From Sedimentisphaerales bacterium (GTDB lineage: Bacteria; Planctomycetota; Phycisphaerae; Sedimentisphaerales; Anaerobacaceae), in assembly GCA_029907605.1 (NCBI GenBank), contig JARYLO010000011.1:1-40938 (forward strand): 40,938 nucleotides of DNA, given 5' to 3'. Shown piece by piece: positions 8,041 through 17,743 of this stretch (positions are counted from its first letter, which is position 1; the number at the start of each line of letters is the position of its first letter). Below the pieces are notes generated by a model. The model was given only the letters and a program-made list of their open reading frames with translations, made no database searches and was not told the DNA's origin. The translations under genes and the position numbers were made by a program.

Positions 8041-9219
8041 ATGGCTGTGCAGATTGGTGATCTAAGTCTAGAACCTACACCCGAAAAGGTGGTTGTATTG
8101 GTAGATGCACTGCTTGCCAAGGCCATGGAGGCAGTGGCAAGCGATATCCATCTTGAGCCGACCGCAAAGGAACTGGTGGTTAGATATCGGCTTGATGGCG
8201 TGCTGCAAGAGGTCTGTACCCTGCCAAAGGCCATTGCCGAGAACGTCATTGCTAGACTAAAGGTCCTTGGGGGGCTACTGACCTATCGGAATGACCTGTC
8301 CCAAGAAGGGAGGATAGAGGTCCCGAACTAACAATCCGGGCAGGTCAGCGCCCTTCGCCTGGCAGTGTTCCCAACCATCTACGGTCAGAGGGCGGTAGTG
8401 AGGATATTTTACCAGCATTAACAATTGGCCGACCTGAGCCAGCTTGGATCGCCAGACGACATCCTACAGATGCTGCAGTCCTTCGCACAAGGTCACCAGG
8501 GTGTGTTGCTGCTAACCGGTCCTGCAGGGTCGGGCAAGAGCACCACCCTGGCAGCGCTGCAGTACATAGTGGGCCGCTGGCCAGGAAAGGGCATAGTTAC
8601 CTTGGAGGACCCTGTGGAGATCAGGATCGATGGTGTCACGAAGGTCCAGATCAACCCGTATGCTGGCCTGACCTTCCCAACTGCACTGCGGTCCTTGCTC
8701 AGGCAGGACCCAGAGGTCTTGATGATAGGCGAGATCAGGGATGACCAGACGGCCAGGATCGTGATGGAGGCAGGCATGACTGGCCACCTACTTGCAAGCA
8801 CCATGCACAGTGGCAGTCCTGGAGGGGCCATTGTCAGGCTCTTAGAGATGGGCATAGAGCCATATCAAGTGACACCCAGCATCTGGGGCATTGTCAATCA
8901 GCGATTGGTCAGGAGGTTGTGCCCTGACTGTAAGCAGGTCTCCAGGGATGGCATACACCAGCCTGTTGGCTGTGCCAAATGCCTCGGGACTGGCTATAAA
9001 GGCAGGGTCCTCATTGCAGAGGCCATCCGGATGGACAGCAGTCTCCGCAAGGCAGTCTTGGAGAGGGCAGATGCAGAGCGGCTCGAGTCCATACTTGCAA
9101 GGCAGAGGTACATGGGGATGGCCCAGCATGGCAAGCAGTTGGTCGCAAGGAGGATTACAAGTATCGATGAGCTGTCGAGGGTCCTTGGACCGGATATGGC
9201 TCAGATTGGGGGCATCTGA
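8041..9219 (+). pseudogene. gspE: GspE/PilB-type secretion ATPase with two in-frame TAA codons
   Basis: One continuous frame encodes a short GspE ATPase (about 392 codons) but is interrupted by TAA at 8329-8331 and 8419-8421. Family sequence continues on both sides and between them. Before: 'SDIHLEPTAKELVVRYRLDGV' and 'QEGRIEVPN'. Between: 'LRLAVFPTIYGQRAVVRIFYQH'. After: Walker A 'GPAGSGKSTT', the Asp box 'TLEDPVEIRI', 'DPEVLMIGEIRD', the His box 'ASTMHSG' and the zinc Cys pairs 'CPDC'/'CAKC'. GspE powers pseudopilus assembly from the cytoplasmic face. The start follows CGAAGG. Both stops could come from GAA by one G-to-T change. Either this is a decaying gene, or the stops are read through; if neither, the C-terminal piece alone (from TTG 8425) would be made. 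Its stop overlaps the gspF start (TGATG). Confidence 0.8.
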
Positions 9220-10412
9220 TGGCGGTATTTGCATATGAAGCACTGACGCAGACCGGCAGACTGATCCAGGGGATCTTGGAGGGAGGTTCAGCAGATGAGG
9301 CCAGGGAGATCCTGGCACAGATGCAGTTGAAGGTCAACCTGCTAGAGGAAAAGAAGTCTATTGTGCCTGCAGGCAGGATCAGCAAGACCGAGTTCCTGCT
9401 GTTCAATCAACAACTGGCAGCCATAACAAAGGCAGGTATACCCCTGGAACGTGGCCTTAGGGAGCTTTCCAATGACCTGGCCAGCGCAGGGATGAGGCGT
9501 TTAATACAGCAGGTTGTTGCTGATCTAGAGGCTGGCCTAGGCCTCGAACAGGCAGTTGAAAAGAGAAAGGCCCTGTTTGGCCCATTGTATGGCAGGATCA
9601 TAAGGGCAGGTATCCAGACAGGCAGGCTGCCGGAGATGCTGACCATCCTGCATAGGCACCTGGAGTTCGCTGGACAGACCAGAAGGATGATGTTGGAGGC
9701 ATTGACATATCCTGCGGTGGTCTTATTGTTTGGTCTGCTTGTACTTACTGGCATATACGTATTCATCATACCGCAATTCAATGTAATACTGACCGAGACC
9801 GTAGGTGGGAGGCTTCCACTTGCCACCAGCATCATACTGGCCATACCCGAATACGTCCTGCCACTGTGGACCTGTGTGGGTCTGTTCACAGTGGCCTTGA
9901 TAGCGGTACTGGCCATATCAGCCAGGTCAGAAGGTGCCAGGCGTCTTCGCGAATGGCTGGTCATGCACCTGCCTGTCATAGGCAGGGTGTGGTATTCGGA
10001 GATCATGGGCCGTTTTTCCGAGGCAGCTGCAACATTGGTGTCCACAGGCTGTGATATGCCCACGTGTCTTAGATTGGCAGCAGATGCTGCAGGTAGCCAG
10101 CGGCTGAGGCTTGAGGCAGATATCCTGGCAGGACAGGTCGAGCAAGGTAGACCCATTCTCGAGGCAGGTCAGTTCTGCAGGATGATACCAAGGCTGTTTC
10201 TATACTCGGTGCAGCTTGGCAGCCAGCGGCACGAGCTCCAAGACAACCTCCACAACCTCGCAGATATGTATACTGCCCAGGCAAGATATCATCGCGGCAG
10301 GGTCAGTGCAGCCCTGTTGCCTGGCCTGATAGTGCTCTTGGGTGCATTGGTGGCATTTACCATGATGGCGATCTTCGTGCCTATGGCACAGGTCTTGAGG
10401 GCATTGGGATAG
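9219..10412 (+). CDS. gspF: GspF-type inner-membrane secretion protein
   Basis: A 397-residue GspF/PilC protein, full length for the family. It has the N-terminal 'FAYEALTQTGRLIQGILEG', two T2SSF repeats ('FNQQLAAITKAGIPLERGLREL' and 'FSEAAATLVSTGCDMPTCLRLA') and hydrophobic segments after each repeat, ending with a helix near residues 365-390. GspF is the polytopic platform that couples the GspE ATPase to pseudopilin assembly. Its ATG overlaps the gspE stop. It is intact, unlike its neighbours on both sides. Confidence 0.88.
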   Translation: MAVFAYEALTQTGRLIQGILEGGSADEAREILAQMQLKVNLLEEKKSIVPAGRISKTEFLLFNQQLAAITKAGIPLERGLRELSNDLASAGMRRLIQQVVADLEAGLGLEQAVEKRKALFGPLYGRIIRAGIQTGRLPEMLTILHRHLEFAGQTRRMMLEALTYPAVVLLFGLLVLTGIYVFIIPQFNVILTETVGGRLPLATSIILAIPEYVLPLWTCVGLFTVALIAVLAISARSEGARRLREWLVMHLPVIGRVWYSEIMGRFSEAAATLVSTGCDMPTCLRLAADAAGSQRLRLEADILAGQVEQGRPILEAGQFCRMIPRLFLYSVQLGSQRHELQDNLHNLADMYTAQARYHRGRVSAALLPGLIVLLGALVAFTMMAIFVPMAQVLRALG

Positions 10413-10416
10413 GATT

Positions 10417-10563
10417 ATGGCGGACGGCCAGGCCATCCTTGGTATTTCTGGGGCAGTAGTAGCTGGAATGATATTGGCCTTGACATGGAGGAGGCCCTTG
10501 CTAGGCCTGATCCTATCACCACTGGGCTGTGTGTGGTTGATGGTGGTTGGGGTACTTATGTAG
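10417..10563 (+). CDS. Small hydrophobic protein, or N-terminal part of the next GspF-like gene
   Basis: A 48-residue frame with two likely membrane helices ('ILGISGAVVAGMILALTW' and 'LLGLILSPLGCVWLMVVGV'). It begins four bases after gspF and ends in TAG at 10561-10563. The next gene restarts only 9 bases later in the same frame and begins with another membrane helix, so this may be the front of that gene cut off by a nonsense mutation (GAG to TAG would suffice). A separate small membrane protein cannot be excluded. Confidence 0.4.
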   Translation: MADGQAILGISGAVVAGMILALTWRRPLLGLILSPLGCVWLMVVGVLM

Positions 10564-10572
10564 CTTCCTATC

Positions 10573-11852
10573 GTGATTGCAGCAGGTCCTGCGGTAGTAC
10601 TTGGAAGTGCCGCGATCGTACTTGCTAGACCATTTGATCCATCGTCCAGTCCAAGGGCAAAGCAGTGGGCCAAGCTGGTATTGTTGGCTACGGTGATCCT
10701 ATTAGTTTCAAGCCCCCTATTGGCAGGCATTCTGGCGGTCCCGGTCTTCATCATGGTCCTGCTATGCCTGCGGGTGGTCTTTAGATCTACCATCGAGCCA
10801 AGGGAGGTAGTAGCCAGTACCGTGATATCCACCTTGGCCTCTTGCATAAGGCAGAACCTTCCTTTGCCAATGGCCTTGGATGCTGCTGCACATGGCAGGA
10901 CCGATATGTCAGGGTACATCATGCGACAGCTTAGTAGGTGGCTTGTTCAGGGGTATTCCCTGAGCGAGGCCATAAGGAAGGGATTCCCGGCATGTCCAAG
11001 ATACATCCAATCCACCATAAGCGCCACTGAAGGGATAGGCCAGCTTGGCCCAGCGCTGGAGGCAATACAGCAAGACATGGATGGCCGCACCTATAGGCGG
11101 AGGCTTGTCAATCCAATATGTCCTTTATATCCGCTATTCCTAGTCTTCACATTGGTGTCCTTGCTTTCGGCATATTTCAGATTCATCTGGCCACAGTTTG
11201 AAGCTGTAGCGACAGAGATGGCAGGGCATTCCCATGGGGGATGGATACAAGTGCTGCGGGTCTTGGGATCACTTGAGGATTGGTTGTTATGGTTCGTTAT
11301 CTTCTTGATCCTTGTGTGGCTTGTGGTCATCGTCCATAGGTGGTGGCCAGGGAGATTGGCAGGTGAAAGGTGGTTATCTGGATTGATAGATATGGTGGTT
11401 TGGCATGTGCCTGTATATGGGTGGTTTATTAGATGCAGGTCTACTATTCAGGCCGTCTCGATCATACGACTGGGCCTGCTTGCTGGCAGCACCATAGATA
11501 AGGCTGTAGAAACAGCCGCGTCGGCATCCATCAATCATTGCCTTGGCAGGAGGCTTCGTAGGTGGGCCGATGGGATCAGGCAGGCCAAGATATTGCTAAG
11601 GCCGCAGCCAGCAATCGCCTGCCCAGGGCAATTGTGTGGGCCTTTGAGGACAGGGCTGGCCAGACCATATCTGTATTGGAGGCATCTGAGTCCTTCCTGA
11701 GGGCCAGCTACGACCATCGCGCAAATATGCTTACGGTTGTGACCTGGCCGGTCGTCACTATTGCCATGGGTTGTGTGGTAGGTCTTGTTGCCTACGCGAC
11801 CTTTGGCCCAATAGTGGGTGCTATTTATGAGGCGGTTGACTTTGTACCTTGA
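10573..11852 (+). pseudogene. Second GspF-like protein, frameshifted
   Basis: From GTG at 10573 a GspF-related membrane protein is encoded. It has N-terminal hydrophobic segments, a T2SSF-like repeat ('LASCIRQNLPLPMALDAAA', 'YSLSEAIRKGF'), further helices and the start of a second repeat ('SIIRLGLLAGSTIDKAVETA'). At about 11584-11590 the family sequence moves to the -1 frame: 'RRWADGIRQ' joins exactly to 'GQDIAKAAASNRLPRAIVWAF' and runs to a final membrane helix and TGA at 11850. Restoring one G (CAGGCC to CAGGGCC) would give a continuous gene. In the original frame translation ends at 11700 with unrelated residues. A tandem second GspF is known from some planctomycete-type clusters (recalled, not checked). 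An in-frame TAG lies 9 bases upstream (see 10417). Confidence 0.7.
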
Positions 11853-12246
11853 ATCGAGGCAGACCCTCTGGTCTTGTAGAGGTAGGGGCGGGTTTCTCCT
11901 GGCGGAGATGATGGTCTCGCTGATGGTCCTGGGCATACTGGCCATCTGCATTGCAGTCACGGCACATGGTGTCCAGCGGGTACATCAGGTACTGGCGGCC
12001 AGGCAGATGTGCATAGCTGCAGCGCAGGCACAGATAGAGAGCATTGGTGCAATGGGTGTTGCTATTGAGCCGAACAGGCTAGCGACGCTGTGGCCGGCAG
12101 TAGAGACCCAGATCCAGGTGATCCCTGACCAGGGCCAGTGGCAGGGGCTTATGCTGGTAAGGGCCACTGCATCGGTCAGATTGGGGCAGAGATTAGTGCA
12201 AGTGACCTTGGCCAGGTACGTGGCTGGCCCCAGGGGGACAAGGCAG
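11827..12246 (+). CDS. GspI-like minor pseudopilin, joined in frame to the next pseudopilin
   Basis: A prepilin-like N-terminus: basic leader, then 'GRGGFLLAEMMVSLMVLGIL', with Gly-Phe, Glu at +5 and a hydrophobic helix, which is the class III signal cleaved by prepilin peptidase. The helix is followed by 'AARQMCIAAAQAQIESIGAMG', typical of GspI-type minor pseudopilins. The frame has no stop before the next prepilin signal, so as written this and the following protein form one 314-residue polypeptide. The start at ATG 11827 lies inside the end of the GspF-like gene. In the +2 frame a TAG at the junction (12255-12257) could be the original stop, so the fusion may come from an upstream indel. 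Confidence 0.6.
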
Positions 12247-12771
12247 ATGGCATCTAGGTATAGATCGGGCTTCTCTTTGGTGGAGATACTGGCAGTGATG
12301 ATCTCGCTGCCGATATTCTTCATCCTGATCAGCAAGCTCTGGGTGGCCGTGTGCCAGGATATGCCTGCATCGACCCGCCTAGTTGCAAGACACAGGACGG
12401 TATTGGATGCAGTCCAGCAGATCCATCAGGATGTGTCCGCAGCAGGTGCGATTCCATTGGCATATGGCCCATATGCCAGTAACGATGCGAACCTATTGGT
12501 GCAGATGACTGACAAGATCGTATTGTACCAAAGGTGTGGCGATGTCCTTACCAGGCAGGTCATCCAGGTCGGCCTTGATAGACCTGAGGATGCCGGTGAA
12601 TGGTACGTCCCTGATGCGTCCATCAGATGGAACCTGTGGGAAGAGGCGGATTGCGTATACGCAGTAGAGCTCCGTACCCATGTGATCCATAGAGAACGCC
12701 AAAGGCACATCAGACTCCAGAACGCCCACGTCTTCTTTTTGGCCGGCCTTGGTCAGGAGGGTTGCAGATGA
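12247..12771 (+). CDS. GspJ-like minor pseudopilin
   Basis: An internal ATG at 12247, preceded by AGGGGGACAAGGCAG, begins 'MASRYRSGFSLVEILAVMIS', a textbook prepilin signal with Glu at +5. The remaining roughly 150 residues resemble GspJ/PulJ-like minor pseudopilins ('LDAVQQIHQDVSAAGAIPL'). It is in the same frame as the pseudopilin before it with no stop between them, so it is made either by internal initiation or as a fusion with an internal signal. Its TGA overlaps the next start (ATGA). Confidence 0.65.
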   Translation: MASRYRSGFSLVEILAVMISLPIFFILISKLWVAVCQDMPASTRLVARHRTVLDAVQQIHQDVSAAGAIPLAYGPYASNDANLLVQMTDKIVLYQRCGDVLTRQVIQVGLDRPEDAGEWYVPDASIRWNLWEEADCVYAVELRTHVIHRERQRHIRLQNAHVFFLAGLGQEGCR

Positions 12772-13133
12772 GCCGCGTAAGGGCCAGGGGGATTACCATG
12801 ATACTGGTGATCTCACTTATGGGAATGATCTCGATTACCTTTGTTCAGATGGCCCGCAGTTGCAGTCAGATGTCATTGCAGACCGCTCGATACTACTGCA
12901 CCAACATAGAGGCGAACCTTTTAGCAAGTGGGCTGGCCTGGGCAAAGGTCCATGGCCAGACAGATGGGACCGTTTCGCTTGATACAGGATCTATCGCATC
13001 ATGAGGTCCTATTCTGGAGGTATCTGTAAGCCCAGTTCAGCCGTACGGCCTGATCGCTCAGATGCACACCAAGATAGAAAGTGGAGGGCAGGTCCTAGAA
13101 CGGACGCATTCATATCGTATAGGCTGCAGGTAG
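12768..13133 (+). pseudogene. Pseudopilin-like gene with an in-frame TGA
   Basis: From ATG 12768: 'RVRARGITMILVISLMGMIS', then 'CTNIEANLLASGLAWAKVHG'. This suits a short secretion pseudopilin (GspK-like: no Glu at +5, and a typical 'A..LA.SGL.WA' region). A TGA at 13002-13004 interrupts the frame. After it, sensible sequence continues without a shift ('GPILEVSVSPVQPYGLIAQ', 'HTKIESGGQVLERTHSYRI') up to TAG at 13131. GGA to TGA by one G-to-T change would explain the stop. Family placement is tentative because it is short for GspK. Confidence 0.55.
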
Positions 13134-13153
13134 GACTTGCCAGCCAAAATCCT

Positions 13154-13182
13154 TTGACTGGGCATGGCAACAGGGGTATAAA
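13154..13182 (+). promoter_or_regulatory. Strong sigma-70 promoter for guaB
   Basis: TTGACT at 13154-13159, exactly 17 bases, then TATAAA at 13177-13182. It lies 38 bases before the guaB start. It separates the purine genes from the damaged secretion cluster, so lesions upstream need not affect guaBA. Confidence 0.7.
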
Positions 13183-13187
13183 ACTGA

Positions 13188-14687
<1,500 letters not shown>

Positions 14688-14702
14688 TTCCCTTGTGGGT
14701 AT

Positions 14703-16244
14703 ATGGCCAATGAGCTTATAGCCATCCTAGACTTTGGCAGCCAGTATGCCCAACTGATTGCACGGAGGGTCCGTGAGCAGAATGTCTTCTCGCAGTTGTT
14801 CCCACCAGATGTCCCTGCAGACCAGTTGGCCAGGCTCCCCCTGAAGGGGATCATACTTTCAGGCGGGCCTGCCAGTGTCTACGAGATGTCTGCACCGAGG
14901 TGCGATCCTAGGATCCTGGATCTTGGTGTGCCGGTATTGGGGATCTGCTACGGCATGCAGTTGGCCTGCCAGATGCTAGGGGCCAGGATCGTGCCTGCTG
15001 CCAAGAGGGAGTTTGGCAGGGCAGAGCTCCACATCCTGGATAGCACCGATCTGTTTGCTAACCTACCTAGTCAGATCATCGTCTGGGCCAGCCACTCCGA
15101 TCACGTTGAGTCACTTGGTGATGGCTTTGAGACGTTGGCTACCACCAAGGCCTGTCCACATGCAGCGGTAAGATACAGGCAGAAAGGGTTGTATGGCGTA
15201 CAATTCCACCCTGAGGTCAGCCACACACCCAAGGGCCAAACCATAATAGAGAATTTTCTCTATAGGATCTGCTCCTGTAAGGGCGACTGGCAGATGGGTC
15301 AGTTTGTCGAGCAATCCATAGCATCCATCCGCCGGCAGGTAGGGGATGGGCACGTAATCTGTGGTCTAAGTGGCGGGGTGGATTCGGCGGTCACGGCGAC
15401 CCTGGTACACAAGGCGGTAGGGGACCAATTGACCTGTATCTTTGTTGATAACGGGCTGTTGAGGAAGAACGAGCGCCAGACCGTGGTCTCCACCTTTAAG
15501 GATCACTTCCATATGGACCTGAGGGTAGTGGACTGGTCAAGGCAGTTCCTGGAGGCGCTTGCAGGTGTGACTGACCCTCAGGCCAAGAGGCGGATCATAG
15601 GGCACAAGTTCATAGAGGCCTTTCGTTCTGCTGCAAGCCAGATAGAGGGGGCCAGGTTCCTCGCACAGGGTACACTTTACCCTGATGTGATCGAGTCCGG
15701 CTGGAACAGGGCCAATGTGGCTGAAAGCATAAAGCTGCATCACAATGTAGGTGGCCTACCAGAGGATCTGGGTTTTGAGCTGATCGAGCCGCTTAGGGAC
15801 CTTTTCAAGGATGAGGTCAGGCGGGTGGGGCAATACCTTGGCCTGCCTGAACAGATCGTTTGGCGCCATCCGTTCCCAGGACCTGGCCTTGCCGTCAGGA
15901 TCATAGGTGAGGTGACAGCCGAGAGGCTGAGGATCCTTAGGGATGCAGACGAGATCCTGGTCGACGAGATCACGTCCGCAGGTCTTTATCGGAGTATCTC
16001 CCAGGCACTTGCAGTACTTGTGCCCATAGGCACCGTAGGTGTGATGGGTGACGGTAGGACCTACGAGCACCTGATTGCCATAAGGGCAGTCCAGACCACC
16101 GACTTTATGACCGCCGACTTCTCGAGGATACCATATGACGTCCTTGCCTCTATAGCCACTAGGATCATAAATGAGGTAAGGGGGGTAAATCGGGTGGTTT
16201 ACGATATATCCAGTAAGCCGCCTGCTACGATAGAATGGGAATAG
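14703..16244 (+). CDS. guaA: GMP synthase (glutamine-hydrolysing)
   Basis: Converts XMP to GMP using ATP and glutamine. The 513-residue protein has the class I glutamine amidotransferase domain first (C82 in '[11 protein letters not shown]', H169 and E171 in 'QFHPEVSHT'), then the ATP pyrophosphatase P-loop 'SGGVDSA' (223-229), and ends with the dimerisation domain closing in 'PPATIEWE'. It is complete and shows no unusual substitutions. It sits 15 bases after guaB and just before the aminotransferase. Confidence 0.97.
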   Translation: MANELIAILDFGSQYAQLIARRVREQNVFSQLFPPDVPADQLARLPLKGIILSGGPASVYEMSAPRCDPRILDLGVPVLGICYGMQLACQMLGARIVPAAKREFGRAELHILDSTDLFANLPSQIIVWASHSDHVESLGDGFETLATTKACPHAAVRYRQKGLYGVQFHPEVSHTPKGQTIIENFLYRICSCKGDWQMGQFVEQSIASIRRQVGDGHVICGLSGGVDSAVTATLVHKAVGDQLTCIFVDNGLLRKNERQTVVSTFKDHFHMDLRVVDWSRQFLEALAGVTDPQAKRRIIGHKFIEAFRSAASQIEGARFLAQGTLYPDVIESGWNRANVAESIKLHHNVGGLPEDLGFELIEPLRDLFKDEVRRVGQYLGLPEQIVWRHPFPGPGLAVRIIGEVTAERLRILRDADEILVDEITSAGLYRSISQALAVLVPIGTVGVMGDGRTYEHLIAIRAVQTTDFMTADFSRIPYDVLASIATRIINEVRGVNRVVYDISSKPPATIEWE

Positions 16245-16265
16245 TACCTTTGTGGGGTTGTGAAG

Positions 16266-17492
16266 ATGAGTACATTCGAGATAGAGCCGGCCCAGAGGAT
16301 CACCAGGCTTCCACCTTATCTGTTTGCAAGGCTTAATGCCTTGAAGCTGCTCAAGAGGCAGCAGGGTGCAGACATCATCGATCTGGGTATGGGTAATCCT
16401 ATGGACGCAGCGCCACAGGTCGTTATAGACAAGCTTTGCGAGGCAGCCAGGGACCCTAGGAATCACCGTTATAGTGCATCCAAGGGGATCAAGAACCTCC
16501 GGCGAGAGGTCGCCCTCAAATACCAGCGCAAGTGGGGTGTGGACCTGGACCCAGAGACCGAGGTCCTGGTCTGCATAGGTTCCAAGGAGGGCTTTAGTCA
16601 TATGTGCCTGGCCTTGCTGGGACCTGGGGACACCGCCATAGTGCCTGATCCAGCGTATCCGATCCACAACTATGGTGTGGTCCTTGCTGGAGGAAACGTG
16701 ATCACGGTGCCGTTGGGCAATGACCAGAGGTTCCTGGATACCATCGCTGCGGTCTGCGAACACATGTTCCCAAGACCCAAGCTTCTGATCCTGAACTATC
16801 CCCACAATCCAACGGCCATGACGGTGGATGAGGGCTTCTTTGACACGGTAGTGGAACTGGCCAGGCGGTTCGGCTTTTGCGTCATCCATGACTTTGCATA
16901 TGGGGAGACCTGTTTCGACGGGTACAAGGCCCCCAGCTTCCTTTCTGCAAAGGGTGCAAAGGAGGTGGGGGTTGAGTTCACCACCATGAGCAAGCCATAC
17001 AACATGGCAGGATTCAGGGTGGGTTTTGTGGCCGGCAACAAGGAAATGGTCAATTACCTGGCAACCATCAAGGGCTATTATGACTACGGTATCTTCCAGG
17101 CCATACAGATCGCCAGCATCATCGCCCTGCGGGACTGCGATGAGGCGATCTCGGAGCAGAACAAGAAATACCAATCCCGCAGGGATGTGGTATACGAGGG
17201 TCTGGGTAGGATAGGATGGATAGTGGAAAAGCCAAGGGCCTCGATGTTTGTTTGGGCAAGGATTCCAGATGAACATCTAAGGGGCAAGGGTACCATTGAT
17301 TATGCAATGGACCTGATGGAGTATGCGGAGGTTGCGGTTGCCCCTGGGGCTGCCTTTGGTCCCAACGGTGAGAAGTATGTCCGCATAGCCCTGGTGGAGA
17401 ATGAGCAGCGGCTCAGACAGGCGATCCGCAATATCAGTAGGTTTATCCAGGAGCGACCCATCCGCAAGAAGAGGCAGGCCAGTCAGGCTTAG
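16266..17492 (+). CDS. alaC: AlaC-type PLP aminotransferase (glutamate-pyruvate)
   Basis: A 408-residue fold-type I aminotransferase. The opening ('ITRLPPYLFARLNALK'), 'DIIDLGMGNPMDAAP', 'IGSKEGFSHMCLALL', 'NYPHNPTA' and the PLP-lysine region 'TMSKPYNMAGFRVGF' (K243) match E. coli AlaC closely over the whole length, as I recall that sequence. The reaction is probably pyruvate plus glutamate to alanine plus 2-oxoglutarate. A related LL-diaminopimelate aminotransferase activity is a less likely option. The ATG at 16266 follows TGGGG; a GTG two codons earlier is also in frame. It lies 21 bases after guaA, so probably the same transcript. Confidence 0.85.
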   Translation: MSTFEIEPAQRITRLPPYLFARLNALKLLKRQQGADIIDLGMGNPMDAAPQVVIDKLCEAARDPRNHRYSASKGIKNLRREVALKYQRKWGVDLDPETEVLVCIGSKEGFSHMCLALLGPGDTAIVPDPAYPIHNYGVVLAGGNVITVPLGNDQRFLDTIAAVCEHMFPRPKLLILNYPHNPTAMTVDEGFFDTVVELARRFGFCVIHDFAYGETCFDGYKAPSFLSAKGAKEVGVEFTTMSKPYNMAGFRVGFVAGNKEMVNYLATIKGYYDYGIFQAIQIASIIALRDCDEAISEQNKKYQSRRDVVYEGLGRIGWIVEKPRASMFVWARIPDEHLRGKGTIDYAMDLMEYAEVAVAPGAAFGPNGEKYVRIALVENEQRLRQAIRNISRFIQERPIRKKRQASQA

Positions 17493-17653
17493 AGACTAAC
17501 TTTAGGGTTATTGGGCCAAACAATGGGGCCTACTACACGTATATCTTGTGGCATGGAGTGGTTTTTTTTGATGAGCAGGCGGGTACAAGTCCACCTGGGG
17601 CAGCGGTCCTGCCTCAGGGCGTAAGTGCCTATGCCTTCGCAGATTAGCTTCAT
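17489..17653 (-). CDS. Possible small zinc-ribbon-like protein (54 residues)
   Basis: A short frame in the 250-base gap between alaC and folC. The start of the product, 'MKLICEGIGTYALRQDRCPR', resembles in spacing the Cys-ribbon of Nop10-like proteins (C-x2-C-G-x-Y-x-L-x4-C-P-x-C), but two of the four expected Cys are replaced (Ile and Trp). Its TAA overlaps the alaC TAG, the arrangement seen at other convergent pairs in this window. It could be a small real gene, a decayed one, or chance. The rest of the gap contains a run of eight T and a weak TTGACT near 17706, with nothing else clear. Confidence 0.3.
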   Translation of the reverse strand: MKLICEGIGTYALRQDRCPRWTCTRLLIKKNHSMPQDIRVVGPIVWPNNPKVSL

Positions 17654-17743
17654 CCAGACCGACTCCAGTGTAGGTCTTTGGCTGGTCACGGTCCTGTGTG
17701 GGCCGTTGACTTGGGCAGCCCCGTTTGTTAGTCTTATAGCTTC

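Noticed and set aside
8329-8421. Genome-wide reassignment of TAA to an amino acid
   Set aside because: TAA ends several clearly intact genes in the same window (LAB_N protein at 4489, glnS at 19180, M16 partner at 25462, large secreted protein at 29801), so TAA is a normal stop here.
10200-10922. 240-residue open frame antisense to the gspF genes
   Set aside because: It overlaps convincing GspF sequence on the other strand and shows low-complexity Thr/Ala-rich content.
11584-11590. Programmed -1 ribosomal frameshifting in the second GspF-like gene
   Set aside because: No X-XXY-YYZ slippery heptamer and no obvious downstream hairpin or pseudoknot; a lost base explains it more simply.
13002-13004. 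Selenocysteine at the in-frame TGA
   Set aside because: The gene is pseudopilin-like, not a redox family, and no clear SECIS-type hairpin follows; neighbouring genes carry ordinary lesions.
15756-17276. 506-residue open frame antisense to guaA and alaC
   Set aside because: It lies opposite two clearly real genes, is rich in His, Cys and Pro, and has no family features; it is a by-product of codon bias.
17706-17734. Promoter TTGACT with TAGTCT before folC
   Set aside because: The -35 is good but the -10 matches only three of six positions and lies very close to the start codon, so it was not listed.
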